Shown piece after piece: positions 8,872-18,199 of a stretch of DNA of 37,456 nucleotides. Each line of letters opens with the position of its first letter. Position 1 is the stretch's first letter. The notes under the pieces were generated by a model. The model saw only the letters and a list, made by a program, of their open reading frames with translations. It was not told where the DNA came from and ran no database searches. The position numbers were made by a program, and so were the translations under genes. The stretch is from Setomelanomma holmii (Eukaryota > Ascomycota > Dothideomycetes > Pleosporales > Phaeosphaeriaceae): contig ML978349.1 in the NCBI GenBank assembly GCA_010015745.1, positions 1 through 37,456 of the forward strand. Reading direction: 5' to 3'.

Positions 8872-9557
8872 GTGGAGATGGAGTTCTGACAACATTGAGG
8901 CACGTTAAGACGGGCTCTAGACTGTATGGAATAAGCCCTGTTGCTCGGAATCCACTCAAGATTGTCTGCTCTGAGAGAACTAATGTGCGTATACGTGCGT
9001 AGATGTAGTGAATCTCCTCCTTGTCTATGTGAAAGACTCCTTGGCGGTCAAGCTCTCCAACCTCATGTCCGTATGCTGTCTTAAGAGGAGAGAAGCAGCC
9101 AACATCAAGTCGCTGGGGGAGGTGTGATGTATGAGGTGGCATACAGAGAGTGATAATCTTGTCCTCAGCACGGTACTGGTCGAACTCAGGTGTAGCATGG
9201 CTGCTGTGGCCGTGAAGGATAAGTAGTCTGTAGGCTCCTGTTGTACGAGACTCTGTATGTCTGTTGAAGTGCTAAATCCACTCAACACCAAGCTCATCAG
9301 TCGTCCAGCCGTTGTCGCTAAGAGCAATTACCCAGTCTGCTGATAGATTGCGATAATAGCTGGCCTAGTGCAGCTTGCTTGAGAGGGTTACAAAGGGTGG
9401 GATAGACCAGCCAGATGCGTTGATACACTCAATTGTCGTGACCCAGTCGCGATTGCCTGGCTGAACAACAGTAGCTCGACCAATAGTGTTTGAGCTAGTG
9501 ACAACCTTCGGTGTTGCAGCGACTCCCATCATAAACCCAGTCTCGTCAAAGCTGTAC
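8872..9557 (-). pseudogene. Fot1-type transposase, catalytic segment of the old copy
   Basis: The middle of the old transposase, from just after the first-Asp region (FDETGFMMG, near 9540) to the linker. The second catalytic position reads LILHGHSSH, so Asp is replaced by His, and stops interrupt the frame near 9285 and 9365. It is bounded by the hAT duplication on one side and the solo LTR (duplication TGTAC) on the other. Catalytically dead. Confidence 0.85.
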
Positions 9558-9694
9558 TGTAACGGTTTGGGCCTTGCCCAGATCTACTCTAGTACAAGTT
9601 GGGATAGCTCATGTGCGGCAGTCTATATATGTAGCTCCGCCCACCTCAGATAGTTAATTCAGCGCAGTCCCTCCCCTCCCTCTGTACCGTTACA
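9558..9694 (+). repeat. 137-bp solo LTR, copy 1 (duplication TGTAC)
   Basis: Starts TGTAACGGTTTGGGCC and ends CTGTACCGTTACA, flanked by TGTAC on both sides (9553-9557 and 9695-9699). A TATATA run is in the middle. By eye it is identical over its whole length to the reverse complement of copy 3 at 15345. Inserted in the transposase gene of the old Fot1-type copy. Confidence 0.88.
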
Positions 9695-10202
9695 TGTACA
9701 CGTCCTTGTCAAACATCCCGTACGCCTGGCGCGTTTCCTCTATAATCTTAAACCACGCGTCGATTTCAACTGGATCTTCGGATCTCGCGCGTTGTGAGTA
9801 GAATTTCCTATTCCACTTCGTCTGGAGCTCTGACTGGTAGTTGACAAAGCGTGATACCCAGTTCTTGCCAACTGGAGGTGGAGGAGGATTTTGGTCGCGG
9901 GTCGCAAGTAGAACGTCTGCCATTTGGCGTACATCAATAATCTGGGGTGGAAAGCCTCGTCGGTCAAGGTATAAGATCCACTGAATAAGAGACTGTTCTT
10001 CGGTACGGAGGAGCTTTCGTTTCTTTGCATTGGTAGTAGCCTGGGGTAGAGCCCCCACTAGGCGGCCTTCAAGAGTAGAGCGAGGAGTTTTGTATGGCGT
10101 TGCAGCTCTATAGACGCGTTGAATCTTTTTTTGAATAGCGGCAGTAGCTAGAGAGAGTCTAGCTTCTTTATGAAGCAATTGACGTTGTGGTGCTGAAGCC
10201 AT
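9695..10202 (-). pseudogene. Fot1-type transposase, N-terminal segment of the old copy
   Basis: About 168 codons are open from the ATG at 10202, with psq-type and CENP-B-type helix-turn-helix regions (LIQWILYLDRRGFPPQIIDV; NWVSRFVNYQ). The reading breaks at DKDVY where the solo LTR enters. The downstream part continues at 9557. Confidence 0.85.
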
Positions 10203-10284
10203 AGCTGGTTGAACGCGTTGAGGCGCGTGGATTTCTGGTGGGGCTGCCGGATGAGTGGTGGAACACGTTACCCTTGGTTAGGTA

Positions 10285-10468
10285 TGTCACGGAGGATTGT
10301 GACAGTGCGCGTATGCGGAAAGATTAACTGATTGAACTGAAGTTCTGTTGTATGTAGCTACAAATTGTATATGTAGATGTGTACGAAGGATTGAAAGCGC
10401 TAGTGCAGGATAGGCAGTATCCTTTCGCCATAGGCGAGGTACTAAGAGGGATACCCCAAACCGTAACA
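10285..10468 (-). repeat. 184-bp solo LTR (duplication AGGTA)
   Basis: Starts TGTCACGGAGG and ends AAACCGTAACA, flanked by AGGTA on both sides (10280-10284 and 10469-10473). Its first ~35 bp match the repeat at 16949, and the TTGTATGTAGCTACAA stretch matches the LTR at 2102. The sense strand is taken as minus (start TGTTACGGTT). Confidence 0.85.
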
Positions 10469-10473
10469 AGGTA

Positions 10474-10806
10474 AGACTACCCCATTACAGGAGAGCAAAA
10501 GTAAATCAATTCAGAAAAAAGGTTCTAAAGGGGATTCAGACTAACGTTATTTGTAATTATTCAATCTGTTAAAACAAGGTCCCTCTAGTAGTATGACTAC
10601 TATGGATAACCGAGTAGGAGGAGAGACAAGGCAAGGTGGCTACAACCTATTGTATTGACTTGCGTGTTGTGTCTAGTGTCCAGAGTTTATGGCAGATTAT
10701 TACAAGGATGTGATAGTTGAACGTACCTCCTCTACGTACACCAGAAAGGACACAAGCGTTCCTTCCACCGAGCTGGACTGAACCCACATTCTCAACACAA
10801 TCGTCA
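10474..10806. other. no gene recognised
   Basis: AT-rich sequence downstream of the aspartokinase stop and beside the solo LTR. It probably contains the aspartokinase 3' untranslated region. No other feature seen. Confidence 0.5.
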
Positions 10807-12533
10807 TTAGTCCAGAAATGCGAAAAGTTTGGTATGTATTACGTTCAGAGCAAGAATCGCGTCTCGCTCTTTAATTACGCAGCCGATGCTGATCTCACTG
10901 GCGCCCTGACTAATCATCTCGACATTGATGTCGTGGTCGCCTAGGGTGCTGAGGAAGCGTCCTGAGATGCCTTTCGTCCCCCGGAGCTGTCGCCCAACGA
11001 GAAAGATTATAGCCTGGTCGGGCACGAGGCTGACGTCGCCCCAGGCTTTGAGGCTAGTGAAGGCACGTTGCAGGGCTTCGGCTTGGATCTGGATGCCGTC
11101 TTCGCCGCGCAAAGTGGCAAGGAGAGCGTTTCCCGAGTGGATGGCCATTGAAATGTGGACTTCAGACGAGGAGATAAGGTCGACCGAAAGCCCATTTTGG
11201 TCGAGGATGGAGAAGACAGAGGCGAGGAAGCCGTGAGCTCGGGTCCTTTTGTTGGAGCGGACGTTTAGGACAGTAATATTGGATTTGGTCATGACGGCCG
11301 TCGGTTGTTTTGGCAAAGCCTCGAGAACGAATGAGGTCGAACGGTTTCGAAAGAGCATTGGGGGGTTTTCAGCTGAGGTGATGTCGGCTGGGTCCGCATA
11401 GATAACTGTGCCGCCGGAGCGTGGATTCATGACATTCTTGATGCGAATGGGAATGCTTGCGCATATGACTTGGTCCAAAGTGAAGGGATGAATCACTTCG
11501 GAGCCGTAAAAAGTCAGTTCGGCCGCTTCTGCTGGGGTGACGGTTTTCAGGAGGCGGGCCGTGGAGACCTTTCCAGGGTCAGCGGTGAAGATTCCATCGA
11601 TCTCCTTCCAGATCTGTAATTCGACAGCCTGAAGCCCAACAGCAGTTATGGCGGCGCAAAGATCGGTGTAGCCCCGACCGACCTGCTCGAGCAAACCGCC
11701 AGGAAATTTGCCAAAATACCCTGTGATGACGGGTACAACGTTTGGACCAAGCGCAAGGACCTTGGTGCAAATGGTGCGAGCGAGGTCTTTGTAGAATTCG
11801 TTGTCTAAAGCAGTGACAGTCGAACTGTGGTCAATGATCTCCCCGAGGTCGATGCATATGGCGTTGGTGCCCTTAGTCTGCAGGAGAGCAGTCATGAGCA
11901 GACAACTCAATTTCTCACCTACGCTAATGACCATGTCCTTGGTCTGATTAGTCACGGCCTTGAGTATTCGTGCGCTCTCCAAGATCCTAAGTAAATTGTA
12001 ACATTCCCAGCCCACATCGGCTATGTACTGCTCCAAGATGTGTTTGTCGTCAATCGCTACTTGGCCGGCAGTCACATGCTCTGTGTGCAATTCCTCAACG
12101 ATATCAATATACTTGCGCGAGTCGGTAATGAGCACATCCTCAGCGGCTTGCAAAAGACGGCTGGTGGTGCTCCCACTCTTGGCTGTAGTACTCCTTGCCG
12201 AACAAACAACGGCGATCTGGTTTTCCCTGAGGCCTGTTCTATCGATTTCAGCCTGCGCAATAGTCGATGGTGTCCGGCCGCAACATACAAGACAATGTCC
12301 TCGGCAATCGTCACAACACACTTGCCAAGGCTAGTGCCTCCAAACTTTTGGACGATCCAATTGTTACCGGAAGAAAGATCTCTTTCCAGGTCGTGAGGGA
12401 TTGAGTCGATCTGGCCGTTGGCCTCTGTGGTCTTATGCAGCATAGGAACCTTGGTTGGGCACCCTCGGTGAATCATTTCGGAGTCCATTGCAGCGCCTTT
12501 GTCTGTGTATGTTTCTGCGACTGTATGTGGCAT
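10807..12533 (-). CDS. aspartokinase (aspartate kinase), HOM3-type
   Basis: Catalyses ATP-dependent phosphorylation of L-aspartate, the first step towards threonine, methionine and isoleucine in fungi. Near the start is NNWIVQKFGGTSLGK, the amino-acid-kinase signature. It continues with VVCSARST, GGLLEQVGRGYTDL, ELQIWKEIDGIFTADP and FYGSEVIHPFTLDQV. Two C-terminal ACT regions follow (SNITVLNVRSNKR; INVEMISQGASEISI), where threonine feedback acts in fungal enzymes. The first ~80 codons and the rest are in different frames that join between about 12294 and 12253: either a very short intron (about 41 nt, GT...CAG) or a frameshift. The start could be 12533 or 12488. About 560 residues, close to normal. 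Probably a paralogue, since this is a transposon-rich accessory-looking region. Confidence 0.85.
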
Positions 12534-12707
12534 TTGGTGGTCATTGGAAACAAAAGCAGAGACACAGATATGTGTGAGAGAGGTGATAACTGCGGCCGTG
12601 ATAGACTAGGGTTTGTGGACAGTCGCTGCAGATTCTCAGGCTCAGGGTTCGACAATGAGTGGCGCAGTAGTGCTTCACGGCGTGCTCGAACGAGTGATAT
12701 TATGATT

Positions 12708-12846
12708 TGTAACGTTTTGAGCCTTGCCCAGAACCACTCTAGTTCAAGTTGGGATAGCTCATGTACGATCATCTATATATGTAGCTGTGCCCACCTCAGA
12801 TTGTCAATCAACCGCATGTATCTCCCCCTCTAGCCGTACCGTTACA
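12708..12846 (+). repeat. 139-bp solo LTR, copy 2 (duplication TGATT/TAATT)
   Basis: Starts TGTAACGTTTTGAGCC and ends CCGTACCGTTACA. It is a diverged member of the 137-bp family (GTTGGGATAGCTCATGT and CTATATATGTAGC are conserved). Flanks are TGATT and TAATT, one mismatch. It lies about 175 bp upstream of the longest aspartokinase start. Confidence 0.8.
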
Positions 12847-12851
12847 TAATT

Positions 12852-13424
12852 CATGCGTGCCTTAAGTGTTATGTAGCACGCATTGGCGAAGGATTGGCGC
12901 TGATGGAGGTTGAAAGTCATCAGAGGGTGAAATTTCCTCGTTCTCTTAACGTACACTAGTTTGTGTATTAACAGTTATTGGAGCCGGCGGTAATTATTCG
13001 GAGCTTTCGGGACTGCCACCCCTGCTCGTCAATATCGATGAAAATGCACCAGATCAGGAAAGCAGGGGTTCTATTCATGGCATGTGCTATCCTGGCTGCC
13101 ACATTGTGAGATAATGTTGCAATAATCATTTCATACCTTCCAACCTAGAGCGCTTCCAAATGGGTGCCGAAATTCCTGCCTCCAAAACCTGCATTTTGCA
13201 AACCAACACGTCTTATTTCCTCTTAGATCTGTACTATTGTGTTTCTGTGAATGCCCCTTGACCCTGTTAATTTCTTGGGGACGCCTTCCCTTAACTCTGC
13301 ATCGAAAGTCTCGGAGCAAACCGCAACCACGAGATACGCACTATCACATCATCTTGCACCCCTTCGAGGTGGTCCTCAATTTCACGGAATTTCTCTGTAG
13401 TTATCTACGGACCGGTGGATCGTC
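12852..13424. other. no gene recognised
   Basis: No recognisable coding or repeat signal. It separates the aspartokinase (minus) from the acyl-CoA synthetase pseudogene (plus), and may have held their promoters. Confidence 0.4.
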
Positions 13425-14690
13425 ATGATTTTCACGGCACCAACTTTTCTTTCCACCTTGCCGTCTCCTCTCCAACTTCAAGAAACTGTCGAGGGGTTTT
13501 GTTTGACATTAAATCTTGCTAAAACAGTCGACCTGACTCAGGGAACAAGCAACACTCCTTTTTCGAGGCAGCGATCGACCGGACATAGACTGCGGACGAG
13601 ATTGGTGGTCGCGTTGCTCAGGCTTCGGTAGCCTTGTGTTCGTTGTGGAAGCTTGTGCCTGGGCAATAGTGGCACAAGACAGTTCCCATCTTAGCTTCTA
13701 ATACCGTAGGTGTCTTGACATCTCATCATTTAGACAGCGATCCAAATGGTCTCCAGGTTGATGTCCTGATTCTTTCATGGGCCATCCCCCGCATTGGCGG
13801 TGGCTGCCTCATGCTGCAGCCAACGAGCTCCACTGACGAGATCGCTGAGCACCTTGATTGTATAAGTTACCACCATTTGCCATATTCGTATCACAAGATC
13901 TGCTTCCTTTAGGTCAAGAAGCTGTTCGAAAGAGCTCCCTGTCCCCAGGACTGCCATTCCATACGCTTGCCGTGTTTGATCATTATGAACGCACAGCAGC
14001 GGTCGATCCAGATCAGGACCTACCCATTACTTCTATCTTTGATGACCTGATCGCGCTCGCCAAGGGCCTGCTTCAATACACAAAACTTCTTTGTCCGCCG
14101 ACGAAGCGACTCGACGCGTGGCGAGCTACTTACCACTAGCGGCACTTCTGGCATCTAGGTAACACCACAAATTCCCCTACACGAAAACATGATTGCAAGC
14201 ATCTTACAGGCTACGTTGTTCTTCAAGACGTATCTATTTATCGTGGATCGCATCCGCGATATCATCAAAGTCAAAGTAAATACGAGCGCGAAGATCTAGC
14301 GTAAATCAACGCATTTAGGCCGTCGCCTGGTGACAACTTTTCGCGTAGGGTGATTAAGTTGCGCCTGGCCAGATTCAAGCTCATTTGGAAAAACATGCTG
14401 CCGTCGCCGAGCGTGCCGTCTTCCGCGTCTCTGACGAAATTGCCGGCGAGCGAGTTTTAACCTGCATAGTTAGTACAGGAGCCATCATATGTACCTGGCT
14501 CAGGCGAGGCCGATCTGAAAGAGACAATCCTGAATTATGACGACCTGGCGTTGCCCGAGATTTGCCGTCCACAGAACCGTATCATCTTCGTTGATCAAAT
14601 TCTAAAGAGTGCGAGCGGTAATGTGCTCAACCGAGAACTGAGAGAGCAAGTATCTACGTTGACCACTCAGAAAAAGCTTGATAGCTAGAC
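13425..14690 (+). pseudogene. acyl-CoA synthetase / 4CL-like adenylate-forming ligase, degraded
   Basis: Pieces of one AMP-binding enzyme lie in order on the plus strand in different frames. They are: a start (MIFTAPTFLSTLP, 13425), LSWAIPRIGGGCLMLQPTSS (about 13770-13830), the segment with VFDHYERTAAVDPDQDLP and SIFDDLIALAKGLL (about 13970-14080), the ATP-binding signature TTSGTSGI (about 14130-14155), IVDRIRDIIKVK (about 14240-14275), EKHAAVAERAVFRVSDEIAG (about 14390-14450) and KSASGNVLNRELRE (about 14605-14650). Only ~80 bp separate the A3-like and A8-like motifs, so about 250 codons are deleted. The catalytic lysine of the last motif (GK in active enzymes) reads GN. Nonfunctional. It resembles ligases that activate carboxylic acids in fungal secondary metabolism. 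Confidence 0.8.
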
Positions 14691-15339
14691 GGGAGCTTCC
14701 GAAAGAATGCGAGCCGCGAACTCCGGTATCCTTGATAGATCTAAGACACGAGAGTTTTCTATTGATGTGCTAATTTAGTAAATCTAATGTCAATCGCTAA
14801 AGGCGTGGTATCTCGATGTTGTGAGTGACTTTGATCAATCCCTGAAACTGTCAGAAGCCCGCCTACGTCTCAAATAACACTCTTGTTGAGACTCGACCAG
14901 ATAGATAGTACTTTGTTAAAACTACACAAAATTCAAATACTATCATGGTGTTGGATGGGCTGTAGCACTAGTGCTGAAAGGAAATAACTATAACTGCATT
15001 GTATACAATGGATTGGATTCTTGTTGATTTGATAGCTACGTGGGGATGCTACAGAGGTGTATCTGATCTGAGACAAGTAGAGCCGAAGTAGGATCGAGTC
15101 GGCTGTTTGAGCATTGTTGGGCAGTCGACGCACCTACCGATACTCACGATCCGACACATGGGAAGGTTCGTCTTGTTCTTCATGCCTCTTGGCATTCTTC
15201 GGTAGTGCTTTCACAGCGTGACCTCACCACCAGGATGCCCACACTCTATACTATTCCGTGCAGCACCTCAATATAACTCTAGAGTACTTGAATTGCAGCA
15301 TATAAGGTAGAGAAAGGTGGCTGACGCAAAGTGACATTG
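14691..15339. other. no gene recognised
   Basis: No coding, repeat or structural feature identified between the pseudogene and the solo LTR at 15345. Confidence 0.4.
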
Positions 15340-15344
15340 TTAAA

Positions 15345-15481
15345 TGTAACGGTACAGAGGGAGGGGAGGGACTGCGCTGAATTAACTATCTGAGGTGGGC
15401 GGAGCTACATATATAGACTGCCGCACATGAGCTATCCCAACTTGTACTAGAGTAGATCTGGGCAAGGCCCAAACCGTTACA
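15345..15481 (-). repeat. 137-bp solo LTR, copy 3 (duplication TTAAA)
   Basis: Reverse complement of copy 1 at 9558 with no difference seen by eye, flanked by TTAAA (15340-15344 and 15482-15486). Identity between copies implies recent activity of the family. Confidence 0.9.
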
Positions 15482-15486
15482 TTAAA

Positions 15487-16159
15487 GTTTGTGTGAGAGA
15501 GAAAGCACTCTTCTGTTCCTTTCCTTCTCCCTACTTGTTAATAGACTCTGGACAGATTTTTGAACGTGGGCCATTAATGATATGATGCACAGCTGATATT
15601 TTGGCATGACAATGGCTCAACGATCTGATGTCAACCTCTTACCACTCCTCACCCCTTACACTTCGGGCTCATCCTGGACCCAGAGTTGCGCTATACGCGT
15701 CCCAAATTTTGTGCACTGTGCAAGTCTTTGAGTATTCTAGCATAAAATCTGTTCCGTAGCTCGAATTGCGGGCTTGTTTTCCTACATAGTGTGTATACTG
15801 GCAATGTGTAAGACCGGCACTTTTATCACCTACACGAGGGCGCTAAGGCTAGACAAACCGTAGAAGCCGAGAGCATGGAGCATAAGAGGTACTGGTTCAT
15901 TATAGTACCCACTTATCATGCGTTACATATATGACGGGTCGCACGAAAGCGCTTGCAGATTTCGTCGCGTGCAACACAAGGTGCGATGCTATTTGTGCGT
16001 ACAGGCCATTCTGCCTGGAGTGATGATCATCACTGCTCTGAAGGACTCTTTGAATCTATCTCCCGTTCGATAGGAAGGTGGAACGCCTTCACTTAAAGCG
16101 TAGCCTTTCGTATGACTTCAAATGTACTACAGATAGTTCTCGCTGCGCTTACTTACATG
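15487..16159. other. no gene recognised
   Basis: No recognisable gene or repeat. It may include further decayed LINE sequence next to the RT fragment, but I cannot align it. Confidence 0.35.
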
Positions 16160-16640
16160 CTCTGTAGTACGTTGAATATTTTAAGGATAGCGACATTGTC
16201 CATGTATTCTGTTTAAATGGTGCCGGCCTCTTGATCGCATGCGTATATCAGGTCAGCGTTTTAGAAAAGGCAGAGGATGAGCCACAGCGGCGAACCCCTG
16301 CGGTATCCCAGCGCTGATCTCGTATTCCTTCGAGCGGAGCCGTCGATGGCAGTGTTTATGTGCCTGTTGCTGAGAAATTCTAAGATCCACCTGACTTTCA
16401 TCTCTCCCCTTCCCTTTTCGTGTAGTAAGCGTGCATGCCAGACGTTTTCAATGACGCTAAAGACATCGAAGCGCAGCAGGCTCGCTACTTGGCCGATTTT
16501 ATGGTCCCATACGTCAAGAATCTTTGCGGTAACGGCGTGGAGTGCATGGTCAGTGAAGCTTGGTTTCGTGCTGCCCATGTGTGTTGGCGGCAGGACAGGG
16601 TAGATCTCCGCCAGATAGCTGAGCGTCGTGTTATGGCTTC
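16160..16640 (-). pseudogene. LINE reverse-transcriptase fragment (Tad1-like)
   Basis: Minus-strand frames match the RT domain of the LINE at 30516-36618: LSYLAEIYPVLPPTHMG, then FTDHALHAVTAKILDVWDHK, QVASLLRFDVFSVIENV, RWILEFLSNRHINTAIDG and a decayed catalytic EYMDNVAIL. Frameshifts and stops are present, no other LINE part adjoins it, and it is strongly diverged from the 30516 copy. An old truncated insertion. Confidence 0.8.
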
Positions 16641-16948
16641 GTTCTTAAGTAGAGCAAGCCACACAACTCTGATGTCAAAACACGATACTACCGTCATTGC
16701 GATCAATTTCGAACCTTCCAGGCAAGTGCAAAGAAATTGAACAAAAGCACACGTGCGAGAGGATGTCCCTTTAAGCTGGTCATATCCAAGGTGAAGCACA
16801 GCGAGCAATGAAATCTAAAGGTCTTAGAGAAGCATCACAGCCACACTCGATCGATCAATACTTGTGTGCACAATATGTATCGTAGGCGTGCATGCTGCAA
16901 AGTCTTCGGCCTTATCTACTACTTCAGCACCTCCAGCACCTATAGCTG

Positions 16949-17334
16949 TGTCACGGAGGATTGTGACAGTGCGTATGCGGAAGAATTGAAGGATTGAAAT
17001 GTGGTGACCGTAAATAGCAGCCATTCGACCGCTTCAAAAAATGTGGCAACCTCAAGTGCCTCACAGGATTTATATTCTCGCGGTAGATGCGATGATTCGA
17101 GATGTAACTGCGCGAAGCACTAAGTCAAGTATGGAACCGCGCAAAGCAGTAAATCGGAGTGACTTGTGTTGTGTTGTTGTCTTGTCTTGTGCTTCCCGTC
17201 CTGCAAGGCAATTGGCAGGGTCTGTTTACATGACGTATCTATGATACAGCTAAGGTAGGAGGTGGTTGACAAGGAGCAGAAGGAGGACCATACCACCACA
17301 TGTAGCACACGTGACATCCTCACAAACCGTCACA
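16949..17334 (-). repeat. dispersed repeat, probable solo LTR, no clear duplication
   Basis: Starts TGTCACGGAGGATTGTGACA (same as the 10285 LTR) and ends AACCGTCACA. About 240 bp of the right part match 2275-2515 in the 2102 LTR. The sense strand would be minus (start TGTGACGGTT). Flanks AGCTG and TATAT do not match, so one flank may have been rearranged. It interrupts the MARVEL-type gene. Confidence 0.65.
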
Positions 17335-17847
17335 TATATCCTTCCGAACATGCTTCGGTCTCAATATTGGCAGCCACGGCGATCCAACTGGCAAACCACG
17401 AGAGGAGCGCCAACACTTCAGCGACGACGCGAATATAGCCAATCGATGCGCGACCTGCAAAAAAGTCTCCAGCGACAGTTTGGAAGATGACCACTAGAAC
17501 TGTCCACCCAGCACAGAACATCAGGAAAGCCCATGCGTTGGGGACGGTAGTGAAGCCGCGGAAGTCGCTGTGTTCGATGGTACTATGGCCGCGAAACACA
17601 TGGAGAGCTAGGCGACGGGATTAGACTTGACGATATATTGGAAGCGTGGATTACGTTAATCATCCATACTGTATCCATCTGTTCCCATGACAACGATTGC
17701 ACAGATGAGCTGCAGCGCTCGAAGTGCAACATTAAGCATGTAGTTTGCCGCCATGGAGCCAGCCATGACGTGCGGCAATCTGTATTGGAGTACAGGAGGT
17801 GAAGAGCACCGAGTGACTGTGGAATAGGTGAGGAATTCGGCCTGCAA
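17330..17847 (-). pseudogene. MARVEL-domain membrane protein, truncated by repeat
   Basis: Two exons join well: exon 1 (17847-17670) ends ...GTDGY. A 62-bp GT-AG intron follows (17669-17608), then exon 2 from 17607, reading LHVFRGHSTIEHSDFRG. The tetraspan MARVEL-type fold is suggested by hydrophobic segments NVALRALQLICAIVVMG, AFLMFCAGWTVLVVIFQTV and VVAEVLALLSWFASWIAVA. The frame reaches ACSEGY and then hits the repeat at 17334 and an immediate stop, so the last transmembrane segment and tail are lost. The start may be an internal Met (MAGSM) rather than MQAEF. Fungal MARVEL proteins are small plasma-membrane proteins of largely unknown role. Confidence 0.7.
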
Positions 17848-18199
17848 CCAGGAAGCGAGCTCTGCGCTCAGAAAAGGTAAGAAATGGCTGACTAAGGTAC
17901 CGTTGGGTAAAACACCAATATTGACACGTAACTAGCAGCAGCGTCTTTACCGAGGATTTTTGCCGAAATGTAAACTATGGCTAGGAAAAAACAAATTATG
18001 TAGTAGTATTGACTGGTAGAAACATGTGCGTTGCGTATCTTGAGCCCGGGCAAGCGTTGTAATTCTCGCAGCTCAGACTAGATTCGGAAATAGTTGCGAG
18101 GTTCCTAGTTTCATGCGGCCTGAGTTATTTGTGTGCATAGGCCTTTCTGGCTGATGGCACATCGTGCCAAGCTCACACGTCTTTCTACCACGCCTCACA
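17848..18199. other. no gene recognised
   Basis: Contains the upstream region of the MARVEL-type gene and the untranslated leader of the pogo pseudogene. No defined terminal repeat could be recognised. Confidence 0.4.

Larger units (their letters stand above)
3387..10268 (-). mobile_element. old Fot1/pogo-type element, mosaic with three nested insertions
   Basis: A single minus-strand Fot1-type copy can be followed in pieces, in order from its 3' end: 3480-3576 (zinc-knuckle end), 5341-5648, 8872-9557 and 9695-10202 (start of the transposase). The right terminal repeat begins ACGTGTTCCACCACTCATCC on the minus strand, next to TA (10269-10270). The left end keeps TTCATCCGGCAGCCCC near 3400, matching the inner part of that repeat. 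The left boundary (about 3385) is approximate. Insertions inside it: a second Fot1-type copy, a hAT element and a solo LTR. Confidence 0.75.

Noticed and set aside
9558..9694. 137-bp family as a MITE of a DNA transposon
   Set aside because: It has inverted ends, but they begin TG and end CA and the duplication is 5 bp, which fits solo LTRs better. The resemblance of its ends to LTRs of paired-repeat elements supports this.
16949..17334. A 5-bp target duplication for this repeat
   Set aside because: Flanks AGCTG and TATAT do not match; shifting the boundary to force a match was not justified.
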